DNA of 64,000 nt from Branchiostoma lanceolatum. Its lineage: Eukaryota > Chordata > Leptocardii > Amphioxiformes > Branchiostomatidae. The notes beneath the pieces were generated by a model. That model ran no database searches and was not told where the DNA came from. It saw only the letters and a list, made by a program, of their open reading frames with translations. A program made the position numbers and the translations under genes. Every line of letters starts with the position of its first letter. Positions within the stretch are counted from its first letter, which is position 1. This document shows positions 51,501 to 64,000 of the stretch, in pieces. The stretch covers positions 3,458,001-3,522,000 of the forward strand of contig NC_089724.1 in the NCBI RefSeq assembly GCF_035083965.1, read 5' to 3'.

Positions 51501-53041
51501 CAACTTAACCCGCCCCTGTGATTTTGCCTGGCCGAATTCAGTGACCAGCCAAATCGGGGTATGTTGAACTCAGGGCGGAAGGGCTGCTGGCCTGAGTTGG
51601 CCCTGACCCTGTCGGCCTGGATTCCAGGCTACTATAGATCCACGTTTAAACAAAACATTCGTGTCAGTTTACCTACTGAGCTTCTTAAAGAAAATAACAG
51701 TTTGAAATTAATAACCAGGATATTACAATTACGATAGAAGACACACCATTTCACACAAAATGACGTTTGAATAGAAAAATCTTAAACACTGTCCTTTTGA
51801 ACTGACGCACCAGGATATGCATTGAAGTGTTCTTCAAAGCGGTCATATAGATCTGTGGTCAAGGATAAGCCTTAGTTACTCCTCCTGGCTTATACTAACA
51901 AGCAAAAGATCTTGCCACAAACATTCTGAAATAAACATTAAAAAGTGGCAAGATTGATACAATATTGATACATTTGTAATAGGTAGAAAATGTAGTGCTT
52001 TTCAAGAGATTTCCTTCCGTCCCAACTGAAGTAATACGATATGCCAGAAGTGTTCCTCATAGCGGTCATACGAAACATGGGTCAAGGTTAAGCAAATATT
52101 ATTGAATAGATAGTTACATTTCATAGCGATATCAGTCAAGTCTACAAGACAGATAAGATCAAAACAAGAGAAGTAAATATAAATACTGTATTAAGTTTAC
52201 TTTACAGGTTGCTAACCGAGTGTAGTTCTCTGGTGGAAAATCCCTATGCTGAAAAGAATACCCCATGTGTCACGGTGAAATGTGATATTTCGGGTTACCG
52301 GTTCTGTCGCAAGACCATCTTGGAAACGTCGAGCATTTTCTGAACATTAAGACGCTATGTTTTTCTTGATAAAAATCTTATTCTTTTAAAGAATCATAGT
52401 ACATTACCAGGTCCACGCTTTTAAGGTATATCGTGCTGTCGCAGTTCCGCAAAACATCAGCAAAATGCCGTTATGTTTCAGAGCCACAGTTACTATTTTT
52501 GAGGAAATAAAATCAAGCCGATGTTAGGTTTGTCTGACAATGCCTCTTACCCTGCCCTCACACTAGCATTCAAAATAAAGAAATAGATTATTCGATACCT
52601 TCCGGTAATATTTGATTATCTAGGGGTATTTTACGTTTGCCCACCTTTATATAGCCCAAGAGGTGCTATGCACTTGTTGACAACGTTAACTATGACTGAC
52701 AGCGAAGAACTCGACTAGATAATATATCACCTTTGTCATCATCAAAAAAAACTGCAAAACTGACTATTTATTCAAATGTTTTGGTACCATAAGGTACATA
52801 TCGCTTGCTTTCTCCTCAAATTCCCTTATACCCATACACACAGCACGCCCGCCTCCATACTCCCGCTGCTTATTTAGCCTGCCCGAATCCCCTAGACGCC
52901 CTCCCCACTCTTAAGAGCCCGTCCTTATTTGGAGCGCAGGATCCAACACACGCGAAAATGGTGCAACCACAGCGCCCATAACAGCGTCTCCGACGGAAAC
53001 AAACGTGGCAAACTGAAAAGCAGGGTAAACCGGACACTTAC
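48549..53041. other. Gap: upstream of kinase 5' exon 1
   Basis: No exon is supported. Contents include a block at 50343-50425 matching 42016-42100 (atcagagatggcagacttc, ttacccatactgc), three similar blocks beginning caggtgca at about 50298, 50699 and 50847, and a SINE-like 3' block at 51290-51360. Sequence at 51450-51640 has several internal ggcctg/cctgccc inversions and may be another element. Confidence 0.4.
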
Positions 53042-53560
53042 TGGCTATAACGTAAGGACTGGGGAGCTCCTCGTCCGCTGTCTTTGCCTCGGCGCTCATC
53101 CTCGGCGCCCTAGCCCGTTGCCGCTGAGATGATGTCTTCTGTGTGTTTGCTTCCCCCGCTACGTCTCACGTATGTCCAGAATGCGGCCCGTGTCACCCGA
53201 TACGCGATGGGGGCCGCGCGGCCGACCCGCTCTATTCTCGACCTCGTCGGCTTGATATTTGGACAGGACCGCAAAGGGCTGCTGTACTGTAGACACTCGG
53301 TCCGTCCGGGCGCTGACGCCAGAACCAACCGCGGTTGCGTACATCCGCGCCGACAGAAAGGTGCTGCAAGACGCGCGATTCTGACAGACAGGAAAAAAGT
53401 TGGCTCGACAGGTGACCTATCGTTTGACTATGACGTCACCCTAGGTACATCCGAGCTGCCAGAAAGGTACTCAGCTCCGCCTACTGTCAGACGACATGCG
53501 ACTCCCATAGAAAGACACGTTGCCCCAACAATTATGTCTTTTGATTGTGACATTACTTAA
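52840..53560. promoter_or_regulatory. CpG-rich block around a kinase 5' exon (candidate promoter)
   Basis: GC- and CpG-rich relative to its flanks (cggcgctcatcctcggcgcc, gggggccgcgcggccgaccc). It contains the candidate first exon at 53042-53099. Open frames through it on both strands look like by-products of high GC. Promoter status is inferred from composition and position only. Confidence 0.4.
53042..53099 (-). CDS. Candidate alternative 5' exon of the kinase (version 2)
   Basis: ATG at 53097-53099 opens MSAEAKTADEELPSPYVIA and ends one base into a codon at a perfect donor (GTAAGTG). Its phase matches the kinase exon at 41915-42014, giving YVIASDLPPPAPFGERN. It could instead be the start of another gene, but no other minus-strand exon with the right phase was found between it and the kinase apart from 48458-48548, which has its own start. 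Confidence 0.55.
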
Positions 53561-56500
53561 ATCCGCAGTGCCACAGCATCGAAACTACATTTGACTCCAA
53601 GAAAATAGATAAGATGGCGCAACAGGTCTATCGTTTGATTTGATGTCACTGCGTACATCTCTGCTGCCAGAGAGGTTCTTTCTTAACCCGCCTTCTAAGA
53701 GAATCTCAGGAAAAATTTATTTGGCCCAACTTGGCTGTCGTTTGATTTTGACGTCATGAGACGATCTCGCACAACAGTGAACTTCTTACGCATACAGTGG
53801 TAAAATTTACAGATCGTAAATCGTTCAGATGGCGTCGCCATCGATCCTCACCATGCAGAACCAGTGTTTGTTGGAAGTCGAGATTCGCGACCCCTGAACC
53901 CCAGACCACATCCTTGATCGCGGGTGTGAAGCGGAAACCAAGAGACTAGAGATCACGTTCACATTTTTAAGGCACAAGTCACCACTTTTTCCCGCATTCT
54001 TCTGGACTTTAAAAAAAGATTTAATGTCCAACGAAAGGTACATTAGACAAATGGAAAAGAATTACAGGACTTTTTACATTTTACAATGATGAACCTTTAA
54101 TTTTTTTCTTAAATCAAACACCTTTGACAAAGTTGTAACAAGAAAAAGTTTGAAACAAATACTGCATGCATGAAGAGGCTTCGAAATGGAGATTCTTCAA
54201 CGATTGCACAGTATTATTTCCGCTTTGTACCAACAGAACTATGTATCAATCTCGCGTCAATGTCACTGCCGCAGTTGGTCATTAGCTAACACGTTTCTGT
54301 CAGAACTCGCAAAAGGATGCTTCTTAGCCTCGAGAAGCCACGAGTCAAACTGTCACCGGCACTGGACGAACTGAAATGACCTGAACCAACTGTACTTTGC
54401 AGTGCTGCCTGTGACTTATTTTCAGGTAAAATAAAGGCTATCTAAGAGAGGCAAAACGAAGAGCTAGACGCCCTCATGCCACTTAACAATGAAAGATCGT
54501 TTGTGGCCCGTTCATACTTGTGCATATATATAGTATTAGTAGCCTATTGTTACAACAAAGTCAGTCACAGTTCACTGACACATGAATGTTTTTCCCTTAG
54601 TTTCTATCATGTATTTGCAATTAGCCCACGGGCATGAACTTGCAATAATACTTCGTACTATATTCAAGTCCATATGAGTTGCGTATTTACAATTTTTGGC
54701 AAATTAAAGTTTGCGGGAAAGAGTTTTTAACTTTGACCCACCGTTTTGCAGACTGCTTATCGAACTGAAAAACGATTTTTTTTCGGCCACAAACTTTGCC
54801 TTTGATTGAAAGACATTGATTGAAGGACCATGAACTAGAAGATCCTTGAGCGCTCACCAAAAGACAGCTTATGAGAGATTCGTAACTTTTTTTGGACGCT
54901 CACCAACGGGGATTCTCAATGGTCTTGGCTCTGTGGAATTCTTATGTAACTCCGTTGGCAAATATTTTACTCCTTTCGAGCCAATTTGTACAGTGTATCC
55001 TGGAGTCCGGTGGAGATAGTTTCCGGCGCAGCTGCATGACGTTGCCAGAGCGCGCTGACAGCTCCTACACAGATCCCTGACGGTAAAGACAACACTGAGT
55101 CATCACGTCAACACCTCTCCTGCAGAGGGCACCGGCGTTTGGAGAAGACAAGAAAAACTCCACGGTACACGCTCTCCTCTACAAAACCAACCCACGCCAA
55201 CACAAAAAATACCGACGCCCATCCTGTATAAGCTCCGCTGCACACCGCATTGTTACCAAAAGAGGGAATACTGAGTACAGTAAACACGGAGGTGCAGTCC
55301 GACCTGCTTTGTAGGTGTTGAATAAATAATGTCGAGTTCTGACATTTGGAATAGCTTTGTAGATTCTTCGGAGGTCAGTTCTGAGTCATTGAAAAAGATA
55401 ACAGAATGTTTTACTTTTACAGGAAATACCTGGTGCATGTGAATTTTAGCTTTAATTTCGGCACTTTTTTCATTCTTGACTCTTGAGGTATATGTTTACC
55501 CTTACCTTAGTATATGTATAATTATGTTATTTGGTCAGGGGGTTACTTTAAAAAGATATTGAGTAACAGACGTTGACAACATGTGAACATTTCTGCAGTG
55601 GGTAGGTGTTGACCTATGATTTTAGAACATGTCTGAGCCAGACATTATTTTAAAAGTTTCTTAGCCGTTGGGACGGAAGGTGCTTACATTTGCCTGGAGC
55701 TTCAATGCCATTGGTAGACGAGGGTGTATACACAGGTACATGTAACTCAATTGACAGATACTGGTGGCAGGCATGTACATTGGTAATTAGTCATCGAGAG
55801 AAAGGAATGGGTCTGTTATGTGCCCACGAGTTTTGGCTAACCACACCGGGTCTCCCCTGTTCTTAGCGATAAGTGTGATGGGTTCTTTAACCCTTAAGCT
55901 GGCGCTCCCTATTATTAACATTCATCCAACAAATTTGTTTGTTACCGTGATCCATGAGCCCTTTTCCTAACTGTGTAATGGTGTTTGCCGTTTTGCAGAA
56001 TAACACATGAAGCTATGGACGGATTGGTTTGATATTTGGTATGTGATTGACCAATATCAATCCACGAAATGGTTAGATTTTGGCCCCCAGTTGCTTTCCA
56101 TGGTACTGCAGCAGGGCTTCCGGTTTTGATATCTTGTGTTCTAGACATGCTACGATGATTTTTTTTAAAGGTAGATAGCTCTTGTTTGTTATGAGGCTCT
56201 GCCATCGCGCTGCCCTAGTTTTACTCGGGGAACAGTCACCCGATACCTGCTCGGGAGCCCGTTTGCACAGTCATCTCCCGAGTATTTGCTCGGGGTCTCT
56301 AATAGTTTACTTTCACCGGGGGAAACCTAGCCTGCGGCGCGTGACCATGCATGTCCTGAACCCGGGAGCACCAGTGTTGGCTTACCCGCCCCTTGTTGGC
56401 ACGAACAAACTTCGGCGCGAGGCTGCCATATATCTTCGCAATGATGTTCCGAAGACTCTAACCAATTTTCTTGATTGCCTTAGCTGTTTTAACCGCGTGG

Positions 56501-58805
56501 ACGATCACCTAAGGATGGCTGCTGAACCGTTTCTTGTTGCATTTAGGAAATATGTGGTCGACAACAGAAAACCGAGCTGAAAAGTGTGTCAACAAGGCGT
56601 TTAACATACCGCCCATTCCGTTGACTACGAAACGCTCGGTGGAGTGACCACTGGGTCGGATTTAAACGGCTTCTTCCGTTCCACCTGGGAATATCTGTCA
56701 GCAGTAGGGGGGCTGGTTGATAGAATTCGTCGTAAAATCGTACAGGTTTGAGTTTAAGATCATTAACAGCTGTAGTGTAACGTAAGACTAGATTTTCTGC
56801 TTTGTACTCATTTGATGATTTCATGAATCAAAAATGATATTTCGACAATTGGCTGAAATTTTTTTGCTGCTTTTGTCCGACTTTAAATTAAACTAAAAAA
56901 TTCCTATTTCCCGTTATATTTATGAACGACAGTATCAGTCAATTGAAATGCAATATTAATGAATAAAGTGATCAACAATAAACGATTAAGATAATACTAA
57001 AGCTAGATGATCAAAATTAGAATATAGCAACCAAGAACGGTGATAAAAAAAAACATGGATATCTTCGAGCTCCTTAAAATAAATAAAAAATAAAATCACA
57101 GTCTTAACAACGTATTCCTTTCAGTGACATTACTTCTTCCCCTTCGCGTTGGAAACAAAGAAGGCTTTCTTCCCCCGGACACGCATATTGATTTAAACCT
57201 TGGAACCTTTCAAACCAAACTGTCAATGATAATACGAAGGTCTCTCGTGCTCCGGAAGAATTCTTCCTCAACAATCCCGTTAGCTTATATCTACGCAGAG
57301 GGGGATTCCTACTGTTATCCACCCTCCCACCGGACCCGGCTCATCAGCAAATATGGACAGCTGCGGCGGGCAGTGACGTAAAGTGTGACGTCATCACGTC
57401 TTGCTAAGTGCGACACTGCGCAGCTGAGAGATGTTTTCCTTGTCGATGTCTGTCTCTCCACCCCCTTTCCACAGACTTTTAAGCGATTGAAAATTTGACA
57501 GATATCTAAAAGGTCTTTCAGCGATCGTTCAATGGGTTCCAAGGTCTGATCTCTCGATCACTTTTGTCGCCTCTGAAGTGGGGTTGATCTAAAAGAGGGC
57601 ACTGTCACTGCCCATCTTAAAGCTGGTTTGCTTGTCCGTCTCTTAAAGGTTCTTTTGATCTCTTGGTTTTGCTCAAGTTATACCAAATCAAATCAAAAAG
57701 TACAAACTATAATTGTATCTATTGCTTTTATAGACTAGCTATCTATGTTTTTCATTTATGGTTATCATGATCACGATAACTAATGATACTGTAACTTGTG
57801 TAGGCGGATTAAAATTGCTACCCTAAAATATGTATGTCAGCATTTCTGATTTGATCGCTATTTCTGTGAAATCTGAATAAAAGCAGACACAGAACTATAT
57901 GATATACGTGGTAGCCGACCATACTGGAATATTATTCAAACGATTTATTTCCTCAGCCTAATAACTACAAGAGGTTTCTTAAAAGCTGCTAAACCGACGT
58001 CGCCATCGTGATATCTTGGAAGGAAGCGCACCTAAGATGGTGCAGTACCGCATAATGTCGCCATGTGGTAAGGTGTTACCGCTTAAGACAGTGTCGAACG
58101 TAACTTGAAGTCGCACGGAAGACTGCCTTGGGCGAATATCGTACAAGGTCGACAATATGTTCTTAAAAAACAGTATAAACTCAGTACAACAAGAGCGTTT
58201 ACGTATCTGGTTAGAAAGTCCATCTAGAAAATGAAGCGATCTTTATGGTTGGACCCCTCAGTAGGAACTGGTTTTGAAGGGAAGGAGAAAAAAGGCTTAT
58301 TGAGACCTGGTTCTTATGAACATTTCGGCACAAATGTTTTTGAAATTCATTATTGTATGTTTTGTGTTGCTACTTCTTGCACTTTTTGTATTTTTTAATC
58401 AAGAGTCGAAGAGAATTTTCGGGGGGCCCGGAGGCTGGAGATACGTAAAATACTGCACATGAAATTCAGAATATTTGCCACATATTTTGAAGCCAAAAAT
58501 TTGTCTCCCCAGCCGTCCACTAAGAATTTGCCCCAGCATCTTAAAACACACGTACAGGACCCCAATCCCTATCGACCCCGCCCCTTATTTGTAGCGGTCC
58601 TTGAAAGTCAAGTGCAATGTGAACCTTGACCTTCCTCGCCGCGTTCCCACGCGAAACTGCGAACTTGACGTCGCCAAACATAGCCGGGAGGGGGAGAGAC
58701 GACCATATCAGGCGGCGGGTATTCAGTTCTGGCGGCAAGGCCGTGATCACGGTTTAACATCCGTGCCACCGGGGCGATTCCTCGCAAGCTTCTCTGTCTG
58801 GCAGT
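53561..58805. other. Gap: repeat-poor non-coding DNA
   Basis: No exon is supported. A partial copy of the hairpin family seen at 58987 lies at about 54640-54835 (caagtccatatgagttgcgt, ctttgacccaccgttttgca). A SINE-like tail (55800-55890) runs into a TTAACCCTTAAGCTGGC end. An open frame at 56182-56580 (plus) has no recognised family and no paired splice sites. Confidence 0.4.
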
Positions 58806-58967
58806 GTAGTCTCCAAGCAGACCCAACGGTTGCAAAGACCGTATCTAACTGGCAGAAAGAAATTGTTTTTTGCAATCCGACGGTGCCTGACAACTTCTCT
58901 GGCTGCCTGGAGCTTCTCTGGCTAGCTTGTACGATTTTGGCACCGTGGAGATCTGCTTGGAGATTAT
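58806..58967. mobile_element. Hairpin MITE of the CTCCAAGCAGA family
   Basis: gtagtctccaagcagaccc at the left is mirrored by gatctgcttggagattatgg at the right. The internal words gcaaagaccgtatctaactg and ctctggctagcttgtacgat link it to the elements at 8371 and 3117. Confidence 0.8.
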
Positions 58968-58986
58968 GGCAGTGCGCGTCTAGAGC

Positions 58987-59222
58987 CCGTTAACACTTTT
59001 GCGTATGTTCAAGTCCGTATGAGTTGCGTTTTAACATAATTTTTTTTGGTTTTGATAACGTAACGAGGAGGAAGTTGGATTCTACTTTGACCCACCGTTG
59101 TCCAGTCTAGTTATCAAACCAAAGAAATTACTTCTTCGGCTGCAAACTTAACCTAAACCAAAAACATGTTGATACGCAACTCATGCGGGCTTGTATATAC
59201 GCACAAGTGTGACAGGGGCTTA
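58987..59222. mobile_element. Long-hairpin MITE, GTGTGACAGGG family, copy 1
   Basis: The outer part (tgcgtatgttcaagtccgta, tgagttgcgttttaaca) and inner part (ctttgacccaccgtt) are mirrored at the right (tgttgatacgcaactcatgc, atacgcacaagtgtgacagg). It forms a stem of roughly 90 bases. Confidence 0.8.
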
Positions 59223-59298
59223 ACGTCCGTGCCACGGGGGCGATTCCTGACGAGCTTCTCCATCTGGCAGTGCACGTCTGGGGCCCGTTCACACTTAG

Positions 59299-59531
59299 GG
59301 CCCTGTCACACTTGTGCTTATATGCAAGTCCGCATGAGTTGCGTATTCACAAGTTTTTGTTTTAGGTTAAGTCTACAGCCGAAGAAGTCATTTCTTTGGT
59401 TCGATAACTAGGCTGCACAACGGTGGGTCAAAGTAGAAAACAAATTCTTCCCTGCAAACTTTACATAAACAAAAAAAATGTTCATGCGCAACTCATACGC
59501 ACTTGAATATACGCAACAGTGTGACAGGGCC
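59299..59531. mobile_element. Long-hairpin MITE, GTGTGACAGGG family, copy 2
   Basis: Ends gggccctgtcacacttgtgc and gcaacagtgtgacagggcc. Carries the same inner block (gtgggtcaaagtagaaaaca) in the opposite orientation to copy 1. Confidence 0.85.
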
Positions 59532-59537
59532 TTTATG

Positions 59538-59755
59538 CTCATACTGAAGTCCGTTTGAGTTGCGAATGAAGATTGTTTGGTTTAGAAAAAGGTTGCGGGG
59601 AACAAGTTGTTTTCGACTTTGACCCACCGTTGTGCAGCCTGGTTATCGAACCGAAAAAAATTAATTCTTGGGCCGCAAACTTTATCTAAACCAAATATTG
59701 TTAATACGCACCTCATACGGATTTGAATATACGCACAAGTGTGAACGAGCCTTTA
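59538..59755. mobile_element. Long-hairpin MITE, GTGTGACAGGG family, copy 3
   Basis: Contains ctgaagtccgtttgagttgc, ctttgacccaccgttgtgca and, at the right end, tatacgcacaagtgtgaacg. It lies almost directly against copy 2. Confidence 0.8.
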
Positions 59756-59761
59756 CATCCA

Positions 59762-59998
59762 GATCTCCAAGAAGATGTTGGGAGGATTGTTACGTTTTCT
59801 AAGCTGCCCGTTTCCGTTACAAACTGCCTCACGATCATCTGCGGAAAGACGCATTGAACAACCACTTTCTTAGACCTCGTCAAACCTCGACTGTTCAATG
59901 GTCTTTCCACAGATGTTAGGCAGTACAATTTGTAGCTTGTAACATAAACGGCATGGACAACGTGACGATTTTGTCTCCCAATATCTGCTTGGAGATTG
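59762..59998. mobile_element. Nested hairpin element with CTCCAAG ends
   Basis: Outer ends atctccaagaagatgttggg and cccaatatctgcttggagat are inverted. Inside, aactgcctcacgatcatctg with gcggaaagacgcattgaaca is mirrored by tgttcaatggtctttccaca and gatgttaggcagt. Confidence 0.75.
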
Positions 59999-60244
59999 TC
60001 TACATCCTCTAGACGACAGGCATTGAACCTTGTAAAGGTTTATGGTGGTAGGATTTATGACGCAATGTCTCATTTTCCTTATGGCTTCAGTCTTGGTCTC
60101 TGTAGTCGGATTAAAAATCGCGCTCCTAGCGGTCTTACCTTGGGCCACATGGAGCCCAATACAGCTAGATTTTTCACAACACAGGTTATATGTTGTGAAC
60201 ACGTGACGTCACAGCTGCCATGTTGTTTGGTTAAAGCTCGATGA

Positions 60245-60420
60245 GTCACAGTAACTAATAGGACGTTTTGAGTATGTTTTTGATCGATTTTAACCATTCG
60301 TCGTAAGCTACAATATTTAACAAATATAATGTACATGTAACTTTAACATGGCTAGTCTTCTGTTTGTTTGAGCGCCATTGTAAAGTTAACTGGTAATAAA
60401 CAGCCCTATAAATTTACTTT
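60245..60420. repeat. Interspersed repeat, pair with 62195-62365
   Basis: cacagtaactaatagg, gagtatg, aaccatt, gtaagctacaatat, atgtacatgtaac, tcttctgtttgt and gagcg occur in the same order in both copies, about 1.95 kb apart. Non-coding. Confidence 0.8.
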
Positions 60421-60692
60421 TCTAACGTCATGTTTATACAACGACAGCTTAGCGGTTTAACCCTGGTGGACAATACTTACCCTAGTCACGCGAGCACCAA
60501 TGTCGTATCGCAGATGCTACTGCAATGTATGCCTATTGTTAATTTTTTATGTTAATCCTGTTAAACTATAATTACCTCTCATACCCTCGACTAACCAAGG
60601 AAAGTGACGTTTAAGGCTACAAATCTGTTAAAACATCTAGAGAATGGTTAGCACATAGTTGTGAAATATACGTCGACATACATCTGCACGTT

Positions 60693-60929
60693 AGGGTCCT
60701 GTCACACTTGCGCGTATATTCAAGTGCGCTTGAGTTGCGCATTAACATTTTTTGGTTTAAATAAGGTTTGCGGGGAAGAAGTTGTTTTCTACTTTGACCC
60801 ACCGTTGTGCAGCCTAGTGATCAAATCTAAGAAATCACTTATTCGGCTGCAAACTTAACCTAAATCAAAAACATGTTGATATGCAACTCATGCGGATTTG
60901 TATATACGCACAAGTGTGACAGGGGCTTA
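60693..60929. mobile_element. Long-hairpin MITE, GTGTGACAGGG family, copy 4
   Basis: Ends agggtcctgtcacacttgcg and tacgcacaagtgtgacaggg. The interior ctttgacccaccgttgtgca is as in copies 1 and 3. Confidence 0.85.
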
Positions 60930-61090
60930 AGAATAATACGAGATCTAAAGACGTACTCACGACACACGGAATAACGGACAAACACAAAAGGTTCAGACGA
61001 GACACATAAGATCAACCCCATGTTTTCTTTATTCACCGGTCGACACCGATCAATGCAAGCGTTCATTCAGAAGCAATATTCTCTACCTAT

Positions 61091-61275
61091 GGAAAAGGTT
61101 GAACTTTTTTCCCAGAAGAAAATGACACACAGAAGTCTGACCCGATTGCGCGGGAAACGTGACGTAAGCAACGGGTCAAAGGTGGCTGCAAGTTTGTATC
61201 CTCCCCCGCCCCGGTTCAGTTAAGGTCGATTAAAAATTCTCTCTGTATTGGACAAAAGTTCAACCTTTCACATAA
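61091..61275. mobile_element. Candidate short MITE
   Basis: ggaaaaggttgaactttttt at the left and acaaaagttcaacctttcac at the right are inverted. The interior is GC-rich and has gacgtaagcaacgggtcaaa. Only one copy is seen in this window. Confidence 0.45.
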
Positions 61276-61279
61276 TGTT

Positions 61280-63784
61280 ATTCAGCAACGCAGATGAGCC
61301 TCCATGCTATTATCATTCCCTACCTAGTTTTAACAGGAATGCATGCGGGGTACATGTAGCATCTCATGGTTCCATCTCACTCCCTTGTTACAAGCTTGGA
61401 GTATTCTCTTCAATATTAGTCTGAAAGGATGTCCCCAGTTGTCTCTTGTACCTTCTACTACATGCATTGGCAAACCCTGATAGAACGAAAACATGTTGGT
61501 TGTTAACGTGATCGAAATTTCTTCTTCAAATTTTGAGTGCTCAAAGCACTGATGCACAGACACTAGTACTGGGGACATCCCTTTTCACCCAACTTTCCAA
61601 GATGGGTTTTACTTGAGATCTAATTTCATTCATATTAATCTAGCAAGTACATATATTTGTCATCGCATCTTTGTATAAGCAGGCACGAGGTCTGTTTACA
61701 TGTACGTATCAGCATTATGCATAGCATGCCAGCCAAGGCAAAGTACGTTACTTTTAGGTCTACCACTATACCTATATGGATATATTTTATTAAATATTGT
61801 ATTATATCATCGATCTTTCAACAACAATGCATGGTACAAAAGGAAGTGACTAGCTACGGGTTCTTGCGCACATAAAATGGTTACGTCATGCATACCCATG
61901 GGTAGTCACGTGACAAGAACCGGATACTAGTATGACGCTATAGTCACGTGAGAACTTTCGAATGTGACATGTTAGACAAGCACGTAACGACAGCATCTAA
62001 AATCTGTCGAATGCTATTGATGACGTAATCATCATATATGTGCGTATTCTGAAACAGCACAAGACAAACACTACTACAGTAGTTTACTCTACAGGCTGCA
62101 TCATCTGACAGGGCTTGAAATTTGGTGAGAAAAATTTGATAGTGTTGGGAATTTATGGGATCTGAATCTGCTAGTAATGCCACTTTCGTTTCACAGTAAC
62201 TAATAGGGCCGGCGGTTTGAGTATGGTTTTGATCTATTTCAACCATTAGTTGTAAGCTACAATATCTGACAAATTTAATGTACATGTAACATGACTTGAC
62301 TTCTGTTTGTATGAGCGTCATTTTGAATTTAACTGGGAATCACCAGTCCTCTAAATTACAAGCCCTGTTATGAACAATAGTTTAGTCGAAATTGTCTCAT
62401 TGTCCCAACATCAAACATCGGCCTCTAAGTAAGACAAGTTAGTACAAAAGTACGACGTAAAACACTACAGTATTATAACATCGATTAAAAGTGATGTCCA
62501 TTAAATCTGTATATCAATGTACTATATGCGTTACATAGACTACAGCTACAGGTTTCCCAAACTTAGGTATCGCAAAGACAATGACCACTACTGGTGAAGT
62601 GCAATGAAATATAACATAAAATAAAATAGACCATTTGTATTGACGGCATCATCTCAATATCTTATGAATACCATGTTTGAGTAACAATGTCAATGTAAAA
62701 CTGTATAAACATAATTGTGAAAAAAGTGTATAAAACAATTCCCATATACTGATATAAGGGTGGATAGAATGTTTGTTAAGTACACAAGTCCCAACACGGG
62801 AGCATCTTTGTTGTCCTGTACTCCAACATGGCAGACATGTATCAGATTACCAATGTCAGACAGACAGTTCACACATATCAGCTGCAGTGCTTCTAGCTAT
62901 CTAAATCGCCACACTATTGTGGCTTTAGTTGGGAGCGTTTTGAATACGACCATTGATGCTATGGCAAGATAATTCATTGGCACCTAACGTAAAGAGATGG
63001 TCAAATTTCACTCTTTTTCCTTGTGTACTACCGGAAAAATGTATCACATCAACATCAACATCAACACTGACACCACACAGATTTCGCTGGCACTTTCTGT
63101 AAGCAGCCTCAAACTCAGCAGCTTTTGTGCACCCATAGAAGAGCAGCACTTGGCTTGTTGCTTTTTCTCCTTTGTTGCGTAAGGGATTCCAACCTCTAAT
63201 TCCTACCCACGACGCGTATTATTAATCTGCCAGCATACTTTAGCTTCATATAAAGCAGTTCTACTGGGTACTTCTCGGTTAATCTTTTAGAGATATGTCT
63301 CTATCAGGCGAGAGAAGCACATTTTGAAACATGGACTAGGGTTAATGATTTTCATCAAATACGCGTGGAAGTACAATGGCAATTGTCCTCATTTTTTTCA
63401 TGGACCAGTTGACACAACTAAGTAGGTAACAACATGACACAATTAACTTGTACGATACAACGAAAAGTAATTAGAAGTTCTGCGGAGTCAAAAATAAAAC
63501 AGTATTTCCGGAATGGTGTGCCCTTATTTCAGGTGACAATAGACAGTGTGATGTACATTCTGGGCTACGCTAATTCGTCATCATCATCATGCCAGGGTAT
63601 CTTCACTCCTAGGGTGGAGGAACCCCTTCCTTGACTGATTCCAGTCTCTTCTTAGTCTTGCCAGTCTTGGCCATGTAGGGCTCAGGTGTTTAACGAGATT
63701 GTCTCTCCATCTATGCTAGTTATGAACATACAGCACAGACAACCTTGCAGACGACAACACGGACAGATCCACATTAACTCTCAC
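61280..63784. other. Gap: non-coding DNA
   Basis: Contains the repeat copy at 62195-62365. No exon with paired splice sites is seen; the short open frames on both strands lack family features. This region would be intron if the exon at 63785-64000 belongs to the kinase gene. Confidence 0.4.
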
Positions 63785-64000
63785 CGGGTTCCGGCTCCCA
63801 CTTATCCGTGAAGGAGGCGCTGTTTCGGTCGAGTTCCACTCCCTTGTCTTTTGGTCCACTGTTTCTCGTAGGCTCCAGTCCGGACTCCTCGAAGGTGTCG
63901 TCGTCAGACGCCTCCACCACCGTGACTTGCTCGTCGCTGCTCCGCTCGTCGCTCGACACCGACGTGCCAGTTCTTTCCTCGGTGGTGACGACTTCGGTGG
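63785..64000 (-). CDS. Partial acidic exon, cut by window end; candidate kinase N-terminus (version 3)
   Basis: On the minus strand the frame is open from the window edge to a good donor (GTGAGAG) after WEPEPG. It encodes at least 71 residues, rich in Ser, Thr, Glu and Asp (TSVSSDERSSDEQVTVVEAS, DDDTFEESGLEPTRNSGPKD). It ends one base into a codon, the phase required by kinase exon 41915-42014 (EPEPGDLPPPAPFG). Long disordered N-termini are known in vertebrate MYLK2 and MYLK3, so a long isoform is plausible. A separate gene is the alternative. Confidence 0.5.

Noticed and set aside
53129..53560. 143-residue Arg/Pro-rich open frame
   Set aside because: High-GC region with open frames on both strands; no motif, family resemblance or splice sites.
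56182..56580. 132-residue open frame
   Set aside because: No recognised domain. Its start lies in repeat-like sequence after a SINE-like tail. It could be a transposon fragment but I cannot support that.

Overview
The window looks like a nuclear chromosome segment from a cephalochordate (amphioxus, probably Branchiostoma). The evidence is: multi-exon genes with GT-AG introns, animal-specific protein families, a KRAB-type PRDM9 in a genome packed with short hairpin elements, and no bacterial signals. The species is inferred from the family mix and repeat style; no marker names it.

Left to right: (1) 252-11825, minus strand: four short phase-compatible exons of an unidentified gene. Its largest inferred intron contains, on the plus strand, a complete five-exon BTB-BACK-kelch gene (1377-6312). 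(2) 6.3-14 kb: repeats, including hairpin MITEs, a CACT-type satellite, AT-rich low complexity and two abutting TA-cored palindromes. (3) 14910-22577, plus: a complete nine-exon PRDM9 gene (687 aa; KRAB-like, SSXRD, PR/SET, seven C2H2 fingers). (4) 27798-31423, plus: a complete six-exon SYCP3 gene (245 aa). (5) 35096-48548, minus: a myosin light chain kinase of the MYLK2/3/4 type (388-389 aa) with a calmodulin-binding tail. (6) 42-64 kb: long 5' introns and repeat-rich DNA, with two more candidate 5' exons of the kinase gene (53042-53099 and 63785-64000) in compatible phase.

The most notable content is exon duplication. The kinase has two successive pairs of alternative exons (7A/7B and 8C/8D) that recode the P+1 loop to helix F segment and the helix G region. 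Partial, splice-site-bearing copies of exons also lie beside the real exon in three genes: about 14 decayed copies of the first part of the PRDM9 zinc-finger exon, two of SYCP3 exon 4, and three of kinase exon 5.

PRDM9 and SYCP3 both act in meiotic prophase (recombination-site marking and chromosome axis) and sit about 5 kb apart on the same strand. No link to the kelch or kinase gene is evident. All gene models come from reading frames, splice sites and family resemblance judged by eye. Exon phases close exactly in the kelch, PRDM9, SYCP3 and kinase genes.
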